Source of the DNA: Prevotellaceae bacterium
GTDB taxonomy: Bacteria > Bacteroidota > Bacteroidia > Bacteroidales > Bacteroidaceae
Length of the DNA stretch: 64,000 nucleotides
NCBI GenBank assembly: GCA_031262085.1
Contig: JAISIN010000025.1
Coordinates: 18,240 to 82,239, forward strand
Reading direction: 5' to 3'
A program made the position numbers and the translations under genes. Each line of letters starts with the position of its first letter. Within the stretch, counting starts at the first letter, position 1. Positions 45,419 to 54,376 of this stretch are shown here, piece after piece. The notes beneath the pieces are model-generated. The model saw only the letters and a list, made by a program, of their open reading frames with translations, did no database searches and had not been told where the DNA came from.

Positions 45419-45856
45419 AGCTTATTTTGATTTACTTGATGATTATTGCCGCAAAGATAACATCAACTAAACGATTTTACACAATCTTGACCGAACAAAA
45501 ATCCTTCTCCTTAGAATGGAGACCAGCTGCCATGTACGCTGCCATCACGTTAGCCAAGTCTTTGAGCATGTTGCTGCGGGTTTACCCACAGTCATCGATT
45601 GCGGACGCCACAGTCTGTTAATCTTTTTCTGAGCCTCCATATAAAAGCCATCGGTATTCGTTTAGATGCCCCACAACACCTTTTGAAGGGGGGCAAGTTA
45701 AGTATACGACCAGACGTGGTTAAGTATACGACCAGGCAAGGTTAAGTATACGACCAGACAGGGTTAAGTATACGACCAGGCTATGACTCCTCCTGTCAAT
45801 ACCCTTTTATCCATAGATATAATCAAAAAAAATCATTTACTTATGAAGAACGGATA
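45419..45856. other. Intergenic region with a 22-bp tandem repeat
   Basis: The 438-base gap between the HEPN gene and an exonuclease gene holds the -7 box of the HEPN gene, then a stretch with no plausible gene (a 64-codon frame at 45427-45621 lacks any conserved feature), then the 22-bp repeat at 45697-45784. Nothing else is recognisable. Confidence 0.6.
45697..45784. repeat. Tandem repeat, four 22-bp units
   Basis: Four head-to-tail units at 45697-45718, 45719-45740, 45741-45762 and 45763-45784 share gttaagtatacgaccag (17 bases identical in all four) followed by five variable bases. The period of 22 bases equals about two turns of DNA. There are no spacers, and no nearby cas genes, so this is not CRISPR. 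Confidence 0.95.
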
Positions 45857-46351
45857 TTACAAGATCTCCCTTGCAATCCACGCGCAAGCCTCTGCATCTG
45901 CCAGCGCATTGTGATGCGCCGTTAAGTCATACCCGCAACGGGCAGCCACCGTTTGCAACTGATGATTAGGCAGCTCCCGTCCGAATACCTTGCGCGAAGC
46001 ACGGCAGGTGCAATAAAACCGATAGTCGGGGTAATCCATTTGATACATGCGGAAGACAGCCTTCAGGCAGCCCTCGTCGAATGGGCTGTTGTGTGCTACC
46101 AAAGGTAAATCGGCTATCTTAGGTTCGATCTCTTTCCATACTTCAGGAAAGATGGGGGCATAGGCGGTATCTGCTGCCGTTAAGCCGTGTATAAGGGTGA
46201 ATCGCCGTGAATGCCACTCCGGTTCGGGGTGTATCAGGCTGTAATAGTTATCCGTGATCATGCCGTCGCGCACAATCACTACACCTATGCTGCACACACT
46301 GGTGCGCTCAGGATTGGCTATCTCAAAATCTATGGCTGCAAAGTCTTTCAT
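45857..46351 (-). CDS. 3'-5' exonuclease (DnaQ/DEDD family)
   Basis: The 164-residue protein has the DEDD exonuclease motifs: FAAIDFEIAN with the Asp-x-Glu pair, LVAHNSPFDEGCLKAVF (motif II) and AHHNALADAEACAWI (motif III with His and Asp). It resembles the epsilon subunit of DNA polymerase III or RNase T-like nucleases but lacks other polymerase domains. The start at 46351 (MKDFAAIDF) is chosen; the open frame extends further upstream but crosses the promoter-like box at 46370-46377. Confidence 0.87.
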   Translation of the reverse strand: MKDFAAIDFEIANPERTSVCSIGVVIVRDGMITDNYYSLIHPEPEWHSRRFTLIHGLTAADTAYAPIFPEVWKEIEPKIADLPLVAHNSPFDEGCLKAVFRMYQMDYPDYRFYCTCRASRKVFGRELPNHQLQTVAARCGYDLTAHHNALADAEACAWIAREIL

Positions 46352-46556
46352 TAAATGAATGTTACACGACAAAGATAAATAATATAAGATATGAAGCAAA
46401 ATTTGATAGATACAAATATTATTGTTTTCTTTGCAACGCAATATATGATTGACTAACAGTGTGAATACAACAATTAAAATGGAGGATGGAAAAAGGCTAT
46501 TCAAAGCTCTCTATTATAATGTTTTTGTATACTTTTATGGCAAATAATGATTAATT

Positions 46557-46970
46557 ATGAACACTGATTTCTACGATGCTTTTCTGCGGCACTTGGAAGA
46601 TGCGGAATATTTGTTTCGCGAAAACCGGATAGCTAATGCAGATCAACTCTATGGCTATAGCGCTGAATGTGGGCTGAAAGCCCTCATGAAAGCTTTTGGT
46701 ATGTCTGTTGATAGTCGTAGCGTACCTTCTCCAAAAGATAAAAAACATCTCCCTGAGATTTGGGCGAGATATGCTATTTATCAATCCGGAGCTAAAGCCC
46801 TTGCATATACGTTGCCCACATCCAACCCTTTTGCGGATTGGGATATAAACAACCGCTATGCACATCGTTCCGATTTTAATAAAGCGGATGTACAGGTTCA
46901 TCAGCAGGCAACAAATAAGATTAAGACTTTGATCAATCAGGCTTTTTTAGAAGGGAGGATTACTGTATGA
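46557..46970 (+). CDS. HEPN-like protein, first gene of a candidate defence operon
   Basis: The 137-residue helical protein has an opening HEPN-type helix (MNTDFYDAFLRHLEDAEYLF), YGYSAECGLKALMKAF in the middle (the usual A-E-x-x-L-K-A-L-x-K of HEPN folds), and WDINNRYAHRSDFN, an Arg-Tyr-Ala-His stretch at the place of the HEPN catalytic motif but with only two residues between R and H. HEPN proteins are commonly RNases in defence and toxin systems. Its stop overlaps the next gene's start by four bases (ATGA), so it is translated together with it. HEPN assignment is by pattern, not by search. Confidence 0.65.
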   Translation: MNTDFYDAFLRHLEDAEYLFRENRIANADQLYGYSAECGLKALMKAFGMSVDSRSVPSPKDKKHLPEIWARYAIYQSGAKALAYTLPTSNPFADWDINNRYAHRSDFNKADVQVHQQATNKIKTLINQAFLEGRITV

Positions 46971-48259
46971 AAACATTCGATGAGATTATTCCTGCCATCA
47001 AAGAAGTATTGGCAGAAAAGCGTGCCGAACTTGTGGCGCTCAATGGACATCGTCTCATTATCAATCGAGACTTAAATGGTTACGTCCGCATCCTTGCTGA
47101 TGAAAGTCTGGACGGCGATATAAATATCCAATCTATCGTAGACGCCATTAAGATAAAACTCGAAGGGCGGGTTCCAGACGTCATGCCTGTCTTGTATGAC
47201 GATAGTGAAACGATAGAGCAATCTATCCGACAGAATCCCCATTTCGAGATAGAAGGTTATCCGCAAGTAATGGTGGTGGATCGGACACTCTTTGAGAGTG
47301 ATGCCAACAAGCGTACCGATACTGTTGCAACATCAGTCCCAAGAATTGTCTTTTACTCCATAAAAGGAGGGGTAGGGCGTTCAACGGCGCTAAGTGCCGC
47401 CGCTTGGTCTTTCGCTGAAATGGGTAAGCGCGTTTTGGTTTTGGATATGGATTTGGAATCACCCGGTATAACGTCTTCACTACTTTCAACTGAAAGAATG
47501 CCAATGTATGGTATTGCGGATTGGTTGGTAGAAGATCTGACGGATAATGGGAATGCGGTGATAGATAATATTATGTCCTTGAGTGACTTATCCATAAACG
47601 GAGAGATATGGGTTGCGCCGGCTCATGGGAAAAATGTAGGAGAATATGTTGAGAAATTGGGACGGGCTTGGATGCCAAAGGTGGCATCGTTTGAACAAAG
47701 AACGCCATGGTATGAAAGACTAAACCTGTTGATTGCCGATTTGGAAGAGCGTATACATCCCGACGTACTCCTAATAGACTCCCGAGCAGGTATTGACGAA
47801 ATATCCATAGCTTGTCTTACGTGCCTGCAAGCTGATACACTTCTCCTCTTTGCAATGGATAGCGCACAGACATGGAATGGTTATCAGATTCTCTTTGATT
47901 ATTGGCGGCAACACAGTATGGCAAGCGACATTCGCGAACATCTGCAAGTGGTAGGCGCACTCATTCCTGAAACAGGAAGAACGGAATACCTTTCTAATCT
48001 GTGGGAGCATAGCTGGAAATTGTTTGCGGAGAAGCTGTATGACGAGATACCATCCGGTGCCAATGATGCGGATGCTTTCAATTTTGATATATCTGATAGC
48101 TCTGCCCCACACGCGCCTTGGCTTATTAATTGGAACAGAGGTTTTAATGCACAATATAATCACTCGGACATATTCAAACAAGAGGCTATCGTAAGTCTCA
48201 TAAAGAGTACTTTCAACGATTTTGTTACCTCTTTAAAAGACGTTATTCAATGGAAATAA
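46967..48259 (+). CDS. KGGVGR-variant MinD/ParA-like ATPase
   Basis: The 430-residue protein has a ~125-residue N-terminal part of unknown fold, then a deviant Walker A, YSIKGGVGRSTALSAAAW (K133 to T140), where Arg138 replaces the second lysine of the usual KGGxGKS/T. The A' region VLVLDMDLESPG follows (156-167), and VLLIDSRAGIDE near 265 is the Walker-B/switch-II. The signature lysine K133 and the overall order are those of MinD/ParA SIMIBI ATPases. The gene overlaps the HEPN-like gene by four and the next ATPase gene by ten bases. A switch or sensor role is inferred; chromosome partition is unlikely given the neighbours. Confidence 0.82.
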   Translation: MKTFDEIIPAIKEVLAEKRAELVALNGHRLIINRDLNGYVRILADESLDGDINIQSIVDAIKIKLEGRVPDVMPVLYDDSETIEQSIRQNPHFEIEGYPQVMVVDRTLFESDANKRTDTVATSVPRIVFYSIKGGVGRSTALSAAAWSFAEMGKRVLVLDMDLESPGITSSLLSTERMPMYGIADWLVEDLTDNGNAVIDNIMSLSDLSINGEIWVAPAHGKNVGEYVEKLGRAWMPKVASFEQRTPWYERLNLLIADLEERIHPDVLLIDSRAGIDEISIACLTCLQADTLLLFAMDSAQTWNGYQILFDYWRQHSMASDIREHLQVVGALIPETGRTEYLSNLWEHSWKLFAEKLYDEIPSGANDADAFNFDISDSSAPHAPWLINWNRGFNAQYNHSDIFKQEAIVSLIKSTFNDFVTSLKDVIQWK

Positions 48260-49704
48260 GCAATCATAACATCCTGTTGGCTATGAGGGATGCACTTCCC
48301 GTAGAGCCATTCAATACAGGAACACCTCCCGCTCCCGGACAGATGTATCTGCCAACAGCTCATAAAAAGTCGTTGCAGCTTTATAGTAGTTTGGTAGTCG
48401 GCGCACGTGGAGTAGGTAAATCTACATGGACGAGTGCGTTAGCCGATGACCACCTCAGGCAGGAGGTTTTGGGTATAGAAATACCGGATCTTTCTCTCAC
48501 CGATGTGTTTGTCGGATTCTCGGGAAAGGCGGAACCCGACAAATATCCAGACCCTACAACGGGGATTATCCGTGACCTGCTTAAAGAATACGCAGTATCT
48601 GAATTTTGGCAGGCTATTGTGGCTCGTAACCTATTCGACAACACAGATGAAATACCTGTTGATAAATGGGGTAATACCGTAGCGTGGATAAGAAGTAATC
48701 AAGAAGAGTGGAGCAAGCGGCTTTACGAAACTAACATGCGCTTAAAAGAAAAGGGGCGATACAAATTGCTTGTGTTTGATGCGTTAGATAGAACAAGCGA
48801 CGATTGGGAGAGTATGGACAATCTTTTGCGTGCCCTCTTATCCCTTTCCGTGCGTTTGAAAGGTTATTCCAATATATATACTAAGATATTTCTTCGCGAA
48901 GATCAGTTCTCCCGCAACATAACTAACTTCCCCGATTCTTCTAAATTGCTCTCTACCCAAACAGCGCTTGAATGGTCGCCACAAGATCTACATGGTCTGC
49001 TATGGCAACATCTCTGCAATGCTGATGGCGAAAACGGTACGCTCTTTCGTGAAATATACAGAGAAGTAGTGAAAGAGTCACTTACACAGAACCCTAACAA
49101 TGGAGTTTGGATGCTTAGTAAAGAGATCAAGAACGACGAACAATTACAGCGAGAATTGTTTAAGAGATTAGCCGGTCCGTGGATGGGTACAGACCCGCGC
49201 AGAGGCGTGCCTTATGTGTGGGTCGTAAGCCACTTGGCGGATGGGAAAAAGCAAACATCACCCCGTTCTTTCTTAGCGGCAATTAAAGAGGCAGCGGAAA
49301 GCTCCATAGAGAATCGGAATAGTAAATATCCGCTTTACTATGGTAGTATAAAAACGAGTGTTCGGCGTGCATCTTCTATCAGAGTAAACGAAATTGCAGA
49401 GGACTATCCATGGGTAGGATTGTTGTGCAACTTATTAAAAGACAATAATGTTCCAATATCTTTTGAAGAGGTTAAGAATATTTGGAGCGCCAAATATCCC
49501 GAAGGTCCTCAAACGATAGAAGCAGAATTTAGTAAGCGCATCTCTCCACAAACCCTATCGAACGGATGGCGAGGCATAAAAGATGAGCTGGCACGAATCG
49601 GAATCTTTGAGGAGATATCTGACGAGCGCATCAATATGCCCGACCTTTATCGGATAGGGTTCGGGTTGGGGCGGAAAGGCGGAGTGAAGCCAATTAAAAA
49701 GTAA
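48250..49704 (+). CDS. P-loop ATPase, third gene of the candidate defence operon
   Basis: The 484-residue protein has Walker A VVGARGVGKSTW (residues 49-60) and Walker B KLLVFDALDRT (172-182), then KIFLREDQFS with a possible sensor Arg, as in STAND-like or Sll1717-type P-loop ATPases found in defence islands. The C-terminal third (about 395-470) looks like a winged helix (LSNGWRGIKDELARIGIFEE). The start overlaps the previous ATPase gene by ten bases. I do not recognise a named family. It may sense phage or transduce to the HEPN-like effector. Confidence 0.75.
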   Translation: MEISNHNILLAMRDALPVEPFNTGTPPAPGQMYLPTAHKKSLQLYSSLVVGARGVGKSTWTSALADDHLRQEVLGIEIPDLSLTDVFVGFSGKAEPDKYPDPTTGIIRDLLKEYAVSEFWQAIVARNLFDNTDEIPVDKWGNTVAWIRSNQEEWSKRLYETNMRLKEKGRYKLLVFDALDRTSDDWESMDNLLRALLSLSVRLKGYSNIYTKIFLREDQFSRNITNFPDSSKLLSTQTALEWSPQDLHGLLWQHLCNADGENGTLFREIYREVVKESLTQNPNNGVWMLSKEIKNDEQLQRELFKRLAGPWMGTDPRRGVPYVWVVSHLADGKKQTSPRSFLAAIKEAAESSIENRNSKYPLYYGSIKTSVRRASSIRVNEIAEDYPWVGLLCNLLKDNNVPISFEEVKNIWSAKYPEGPQTIEAEFSKRISPQTLSNGWRGIKDELARIGIFEEISDERINMPDLYRIGFGLGRKGGVKPIKK

Positions 49705-49748
49705 CTCATCAACTATACTAAACATTCCTCATATTTCTTTAATTTATA

Positions 49749-49783
49749 TTTGGTTCTTGAATCACGGCAAAGTATTAACTTTG
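49749..49783 (+). promoter_or_regulatory. Promoter of the DUF5686 gene
   Basis: TTTG (49749-49752) and TAACTTTG (49776-49783), 23 bases apart, match the Bacteroides promoter with a slightly long spacer. They lie between 49757 and the chosen start at 49805, which argues against the earlier in-frame ATG at 49757. Confidence 0.6.
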
Positions 49784-49804
49784 CGCCCTGAATTTGAATT
49801 GAGT

Positions 49805-52393
49805 ATGAAATATAAATATATAGCGATTATCCTCTTTTCCTTCTTTATGAATGTCTGCGCGACGCTCTCTGCCCAGATACGGGGCGTAGTTACCGATTCA
49901 CTCACCAACGAGCCGCTCATGTACATCACCGTAGCTTACGAAGGAAAAGGCGTGGGTGCCGTTACCAACGACAACGGCGAATATGAAGTGGAATCACATC
50001 CCGGATGGAACGAACTTACCTTCGCGTCCGTGGGGTATATCACCAAGAAGGTAAAGTTTGCACCGGGTACCACACAACTAAACGTGAAGCTGGCATCTGC
50101 CGATATACAGTTGGCAGAGGTGGTCGTGAAGCCCGGACGCGAACACTACTCCCGTAGAAACAATCCGGCAGTAGACTTTATGCGTAAGGTGATAGAACAC
50201 AAAAAGGGGTTAAAACTTGAGAACAACGACTACTACGAATATCGCAAGTACGAGAAGATGAAGGTATCGCTCAACGACGTAACCCCCGAGAAGATGGAGA
50301 AAGGTATCTATAAGAAGTTCTCGTTCTTCAAAGATCAGGTAGAGTTTTCCCCGCAAAGCCAAAAAATGATACTCCCTATCTCTATCAAAGAGACGGTTTC
50401 GCGTACCATCTACCGCAAAAGCCCCAAAAACGAAAAGACTATTATAGAAGGTATGAACTCCAGCGGGATTGAAGACTTTTTCAGTACGGGCGACATGCTG
50501 GGTACTGTGCTGCACGATGTCTTTGCCAACGTCAATATCTACGACAACGACATACGACTGTTGCAACTCCGTTTTGTCAGCCCCATCGGGCAAGGGGCTA
50601 TCTCCTTTTACAAGTTTTACCTCATGGATACGCTCATGGTCGACAAGAAAGAGTGTGTACACCTCACCTTTGTGCCGCAAAATTCACAGGATACCGGCTT
50701 TACCGGACACCTCTATGTAGTAAAGGATTCGACTTATGCCGTAAAGAAATGCACCATGAAGCTCCCCAAAAACACGGGCGTGAACTTTGTGGAAGATCTG
50801 GATATAACACAGCAGTTCGACCAACTGCCCGACGGAAACTGGATACTGACCGACGACGATATGGTGGCACAGCTCAGATTGGTGAAGGGTACGCAAGGAT
50901 TAGAAATAGAACGTATGACCCAATACAGCGACTATAAATTCGACGAGATAGAGAAGCGACTGTTCCGGTTGAACGGAAGTGTGATCAAAGACGCGAATAT
51001 GCTCAATCGAAGCGACGAATATTGGGCAGAGGTGCGACAAGTACCGCTCACCAAGCAGGAGAGTTCGATGGATGTATTCATGAATCGCATTGAGCAGATT
51101 CCCGGATTCAAATATATCATCTTCGGAGCTAAGGCACTGATTGAAAACTTCGTCGAGACAGGTACACGCAAAACGCCCAGTAAGTTCGACTTTGGTCCTA
51201 TCAACACCACCATTACCAGCAACTTCGTCAACGGATTGCGCCTCCGCCTGAGCGGTATGACGACCGGACACCTCGACCCGCACTGGAGTGCAAGCGGCTA
51301 TGGAGCTTACGGCTTCAAGGACAAGAAGTGGTTTTATAACGGAGAGGTGGCTTACTCGTTCAACAAACGCGAATATGTGTTGTGGGAATTTCCTAAGCAC
51401 TACATCAGTGCATCGTATAGCTACGATGTGATGTCGCCCAGCGACAAGTATCTGCAAACCGATAAAGACAATGTATTCGTGGGCATGAGGTGGACAAACG
51501 TAGACCAGATGTCATACGTGCGCGATGCCAAAATCACCTACGAATTAGAGACCAATGCCGGGTTCTCCGTGCAAGCCGTAGCCCGTCGACGGAACGACGA
51601 ACCTACCGGCGGTGTACTGGAATTTTGGCGCAACGACGGCAAGAAGCCCGGCGAGTGGAGCTTGGACAACACCCGCGTGAAAGACATCACCACGGCCGAG
51701 CTGGCAATCAGTCTGCGCTATGCACCCGGCGAAACGTTTGTCAACACCAAGCAACGCCGTGTACCGGTGTCGCTCGACGCTCCTATATTTTCACTCTCGC
51801 ACACCACCGGACTGAAGGGCGTGCTGGGCGGAGAGTATAACTTCAACCTCACCGAAGCCAGCCTTCGCAAACGCTTCTGGTTCGGGTCGTGGGGCAATCT
51901 GGATGTCACCCTGCGTGCCGGCGCACAGTGGAACAAGGTACCTTTTCCATTGCTCAACCTGCCCATGACCAACTTGTCGTATATCACCCAGTTCAACGAG
52001 TCGTTCAACCTCATTAATAACATGGAGTTCCTCAACGACCGTTATGCGTCGCTGGCGCTGACCTACGACATGAACGGCAAGCTGTTCAACCGCATCCCGC
52101 TGCTGAAGAAGCTCAAGTGGCGAGAGATGTTCCGTATACGGGGTTTATACGGCACCCTCACCGACAAGAACAATCCCTACAAGAGCCTCGACAGCGACCT
52201 CTTCCTCTTCCCGATGCGCAACGGCATACCCACCAGTCATGTGATGGGCAACACCCCCTATCTGGAAGCCAGCGTCGGTATCTATAACATCTTCAAACTG
52301 CTGCACATAGAGTATGTGCGGCGACTGACCTACACCAACTATCCGGGTGTGCAGAAAGACGGCATCCGGTTCATGATACTAATGATGTTCTAA
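49805..52393 (+). CDS. DUF5686 outer-membrane protein with carboxypeptidase-regulatory domain
   Basis: The 862-residue protein has a signal peptide (MKYKYIAIILFSFFMNVCAT ... LSAQ), a CarboxypepD_reg-like domain (IRGVVTDSLTNEPLMYITVA ... NDNGEYEVES, about residues 25-105) and a long DUF5686 region that ends in beta strands, probably a C-terminal barrel, as it finishes YVRRLTYTNYPGVQKDGIRF. Such proteins sit in the outer membrane of Bacteroidota and have no firm function. It lies 100 bases after the defence-like operon with its own promoter, and is followed two bases later by rarA. Confidence 0.87.
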   Translation: MKYKYIAIILFSFFMNVCATLSAQIRGVVTDSLTNEPLMYITVAYEGKGVGAVTNDNGEYEVESHPGWNELTFASVGYITKKVKFAPGTTQLNVKLASADIQLAEVVVKPGREHYSRRNNPAVDFMRKVIEHKKGLKLENNDYYEYRKYEKMKVSLNDVTPEKMEKGIYKKFSFFKDQVEFSPQSQKMILPISIKETVSRTIYRKSPKNEKTIIEGMNSSGIEDFFSTGDMLGTVLHDVFANVNIYDNDIRLLQLRFVSPIGQGAISFYKFYLMDTLMVDKKECVHLTFVPQNSQDTGFTGHLYVVKDSTYAVKKCTMKLPKNTGVNFVEDLDITQQFDQLPDGNWILTDDDMVAQLRLVKGTQGLEIERMTQYSDYKFDEIEKRLFRLNGSVIKDANMLNRSDEYWAEVRQVPLTKQESSMDVFMNRIEQIPGFKYIIFGAKALIENFVETGTRKTPSKFDFGPINTTITSNFVNGLRLRLSGMTTGHLDPHWSASGYGAYGFKDKKWFYNGEVAYSFNKREYVLWEFPKHYISASYSYDVMSPSDKYLQTDKDNVFVGMRWTNVDQMSYVRDAKITYELETNAGFSVQAVARRRNDEPTGGVLEFWRNDGKKPGEWSLDNTRVKDITTAELAISLRYAPGETFVNTKQRRVPVSLDAPIFSLSHTTGLKGVLGGEYNFNLTEASLRKRFWFGSWGNLDVTLRAGAQWNKVPFPLLNLPMTNLSYITQFNESFNLINNMEFLNDRYASLALTYDMNGKLFNRIPLLKKLKWREMFRIRGLYGTLTDKNNPYKSLDSDLFLFPMRNGIPTSHVMGNTPYLEASVGIYNIFKLLHIEYVRRLTYTNYPGVQKDGIRFMILMMF

Positions 52394-52395
52394 CC

Positions 52396-53667
52396 ATGAC
52401 TCCTCTTGCAGAAAGGCTGCGACCTAAAACGCTGGACGAATACATTGGGCAGAAGCATCTCGTAGGACCGGGAGCTGTGTTGCGCAAGATGATCGATGCC
52501 GGACGCATCTCCTCCTTCATCTTGTGGGGACCGCCGGGCGTGGGTAAAACCACATTGGCGCAAATCATTGCCAACAAGTTGGAAACGCCGTTTTATACAC
52601 TGAGCGCCGTAACCAGCGGTGTAAAAGATGTACGCGAGGTGATAGAACGCGCCAAGAGCAACCGATTCTTCGCGCAAGCCAGTCCCATTCTCTTCATAGA
52701 CGAAATCCACCGTTTCAGTAAGTCACAGCAAGATTCGCTGCTCGGAGCGGTGGAGCACGGCACGGTAACGCTCATCGGAGCTACCACCGAAAACCCTTCC
52801 TTCGAAGTGATTCGCCCGTTGCTGTCGCGCTGCCAGCTCTATGTGCTGAAACCATTGGAGAAAGACGATCTGTTGGAGCTGCTCCATCGCGCCATCGCCA
52901 CCGACACCTTTTTAAAAGAGCGGAAGATAGAAGTACAAGAAACCACTGCCATGCTGCGATACAGCGGCGGTGATGCCCGTAAGCTGCTCAACATACTGGA
53001 GCTGGTGGTAGAGGCGGAAGCCAACGACCCGGTTGTCATCACCGACGCGTTGGTTACCGAACGCCTGCAACAAAACCCGCTGGCTTACGACAAAGATGGT
53101 GAGATGCACTACGACATCATCTCAGCCTTCATTAAATCCATTCGCGGCAGCGACCCCGACGGCGCCGTGTACTGGCTGGCACGCATGGTCGAAGCGGGCG
53201 AAGATCCGGCGTTCATAGCCCGCCGCCTCGTCATCTCAGCCTCCGAAGACATCGGACTTGCCAACCCCAACGCCATGCTCATTGCCAATGCCTGCTTCGA
53301 CGCCGTGATGAAAGTGGGATGGCCCGAAGGACGCATCCCGCTTGCCGAAGCCACCATCTATCTTGCCGCCAGTCCGAAGAGTAACTCGGCATACTTAGCC
53401 ATCGGCGATGCGCTCGACTTGGTGCGCGAAACCGGCAATCTGCCTGTGCCGTTGCATCTGCGCAACGCGCCCACCAAGCTGATGAAGCAGCTGGGCTACG
53501 GCGACAACTACAAGTATGCCCACGACTACCCCGGACATTTCGTGCAACAGCAGTTCTTGCCCGACGAGTTGAAAGAGCGCCGGATATGGAAAGCACAAGA
53601 TAACCCTGCCGAGCAGAAGCATGCCGAACGAATGCGGCAACTTTGGGGCGAAAAAAAGAAGATGTGA
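52396..53667 (+). CDS. rarA: Replication-associated recombination protein A
   Basis: The 423-residue AAA+ protein matches RarA/MgsA: PLAERLRPKTLDEYIGQKHL, Walker A WGPPGVGKTTLAQ, Walker B ILFIDEIHRFSKSQQDSLL, sensor 1 GATTENPSFEV, then the MgsA C-terminal domain with HYDIISAFIKSIRGSDPDGAVYWLARM and PKSNSAYLAIG. RarA acts at stalled replication forks. The ORF ends at 53667 with the last bases overlapping the PorT-like gene. Confidence 0.96.
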   Translation: MTPLAERLRPKTLDEYIGQKHLVGPGAVLRKMIDAGRISSFILWGPPGVGKTTLAQIIANKLETPFYTLSAVTSGVKDVREVIERAKSNRFFAQASPILFIDEIHRFSKSQQDSLLGAVEHGTVTLIGATTENPSFEVIRPLLSRCQLYVLKPLEKDDLLELLHRAIATDTFLKERKIEVQETTAMLRYSGGDARKLLNILELVVEAEANDPVVITDALVTERLQQNPLAYDKDGEMHYDIISAFIKSIRGSDPDGAVYWLARMVEAGEDPAFIARRLVISASEDIGLANPNAMLIANACFDAVMKVGWPEGRIPLAEATIYLAASPKSNSAYLAIGDALDLVRETGNLPVPLHLRNAPTKLMKQLGYGDNYKYAHDYPGHFVQQQFLPDELKERRIWKAQDNPAEQKHAERMRQLWGEKKKM

Positions 53668-54374
53668 CATTGAAACGACTATTGTTCATGCTGCTTGCCG
53701 GTTTGATGGCGCTCTCTACTGTCTCCGCGCAAAAGCGACGGGTGCAGAATCGACCCTACATCGACCAGCGGAGGTGGCACTATGGCTTTCTGGCAGGCAT
53801 TCATACACAAGATTATAAGTTGGTTAATACCGGCATAACAACCGACGACGGTCAAACATGGTTTGCCGACGTACCCGAATACTCGCCGGGATTCACCGTA
53901 GGCGTGTTGGGAGAACTGTACCTGAACCGACTACTTGCCCTGCGGGTGGTGCCAACCCTGCACTTTGGCGACAAGCGGGTCGTCTTCCGCGAACAGACAA
54001 GCGGAGAACAATACACGCAAAACATAAAGTCGGCTTATCTCTCCGTACCAATCGACCTGAAATTTTCTGCCGAACGCATCAACAACTATCGTCCCTACGT
54101 CATGGCTGGGATGGCGCCCACGTATGATTTCAGCGTGAAGAAGCACGGAGCATTGCTGGTACACCCCTTCGATTGCTATGTAGAGGTGGGGCTTGGGTGC
54201 GATTTCTATTTGCCTTTCTTCAAACTGATACCCGAGCTGAAGTTCTGCTTCGGACTGTCGAATCTGCTCAATACCAAACGAAGCGACCTTACCGACTTGT
54301 CGTTGGTGAAGTACACACAGGCAGTCGGTAAGGTCGCTTCGCGTATGATTGTGCTAAGCTTCTATTTCGAATAA
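53664..54374 (+). CDS. porT: PorT-family outer-membrane protein
   Basis: The protein has a hydrophobic signal (LKRLLFMLLAGLMALSTVSAQ) and a beta-barrel-like body: YGFLAGIHTQDYKLVNTG, SPGFTVGVLGELYLNRLLALRVVPTLHFG, and a C-terminal SRMIVLSFYFE ending in an aromatic strand. PorT is part of the type IX secretion-associated set and is also kept in gut Bacteroides. I choose the GTG at 53664, which overlaps the rarA stop (GTGA), over the ATG at 53643 inside rarA, because it puts the signal peptide at the very start. Length is 236 residues. The gene ends two bases before the convergent purA. Confidence 0.83.
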   Translation: MTLKRLLFMLLAGLMALSTVSAQKRRVQNRPYIDQRRWHYGFLAGIHTQDYKLVNTGITTDDGQTWFADVPEYSPGFTVGVLGELYLNRLLALRVVPTLHFGDKRVVFREQTSGEQYTQNIKSAYLSVPIDLKFSAERINNYRPYVMAGMAPTYDFSVKKHGALLVHPFDCYVEVGLGCDFYLPFFKLIPELKFCFGLSNLLNTKRSDLTDLSLVKYTQAVGKVASRMIVLSFYFE

Positions 54375-54376
54375 AA

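Noticed and set aside
45427..45621. 64-residue open frame after the HEPN gene
   Set aside because: No recognisable domain and the frame starts inside the HEPN promoter region; treated as non-coding.
45697..45784. CRISPR array
   Set aside because: Units are contiguous with no unique spacers, only four copies, and no cas genes are nearby.
46352..46504. N-terminal extension of the exonuclease to 46504
   Set aside because: It would add a non-conserved hydrophobic stretch and crosses a promoter-like box at 46370-46377; the family start MKDFAAIDFE is at 46351.
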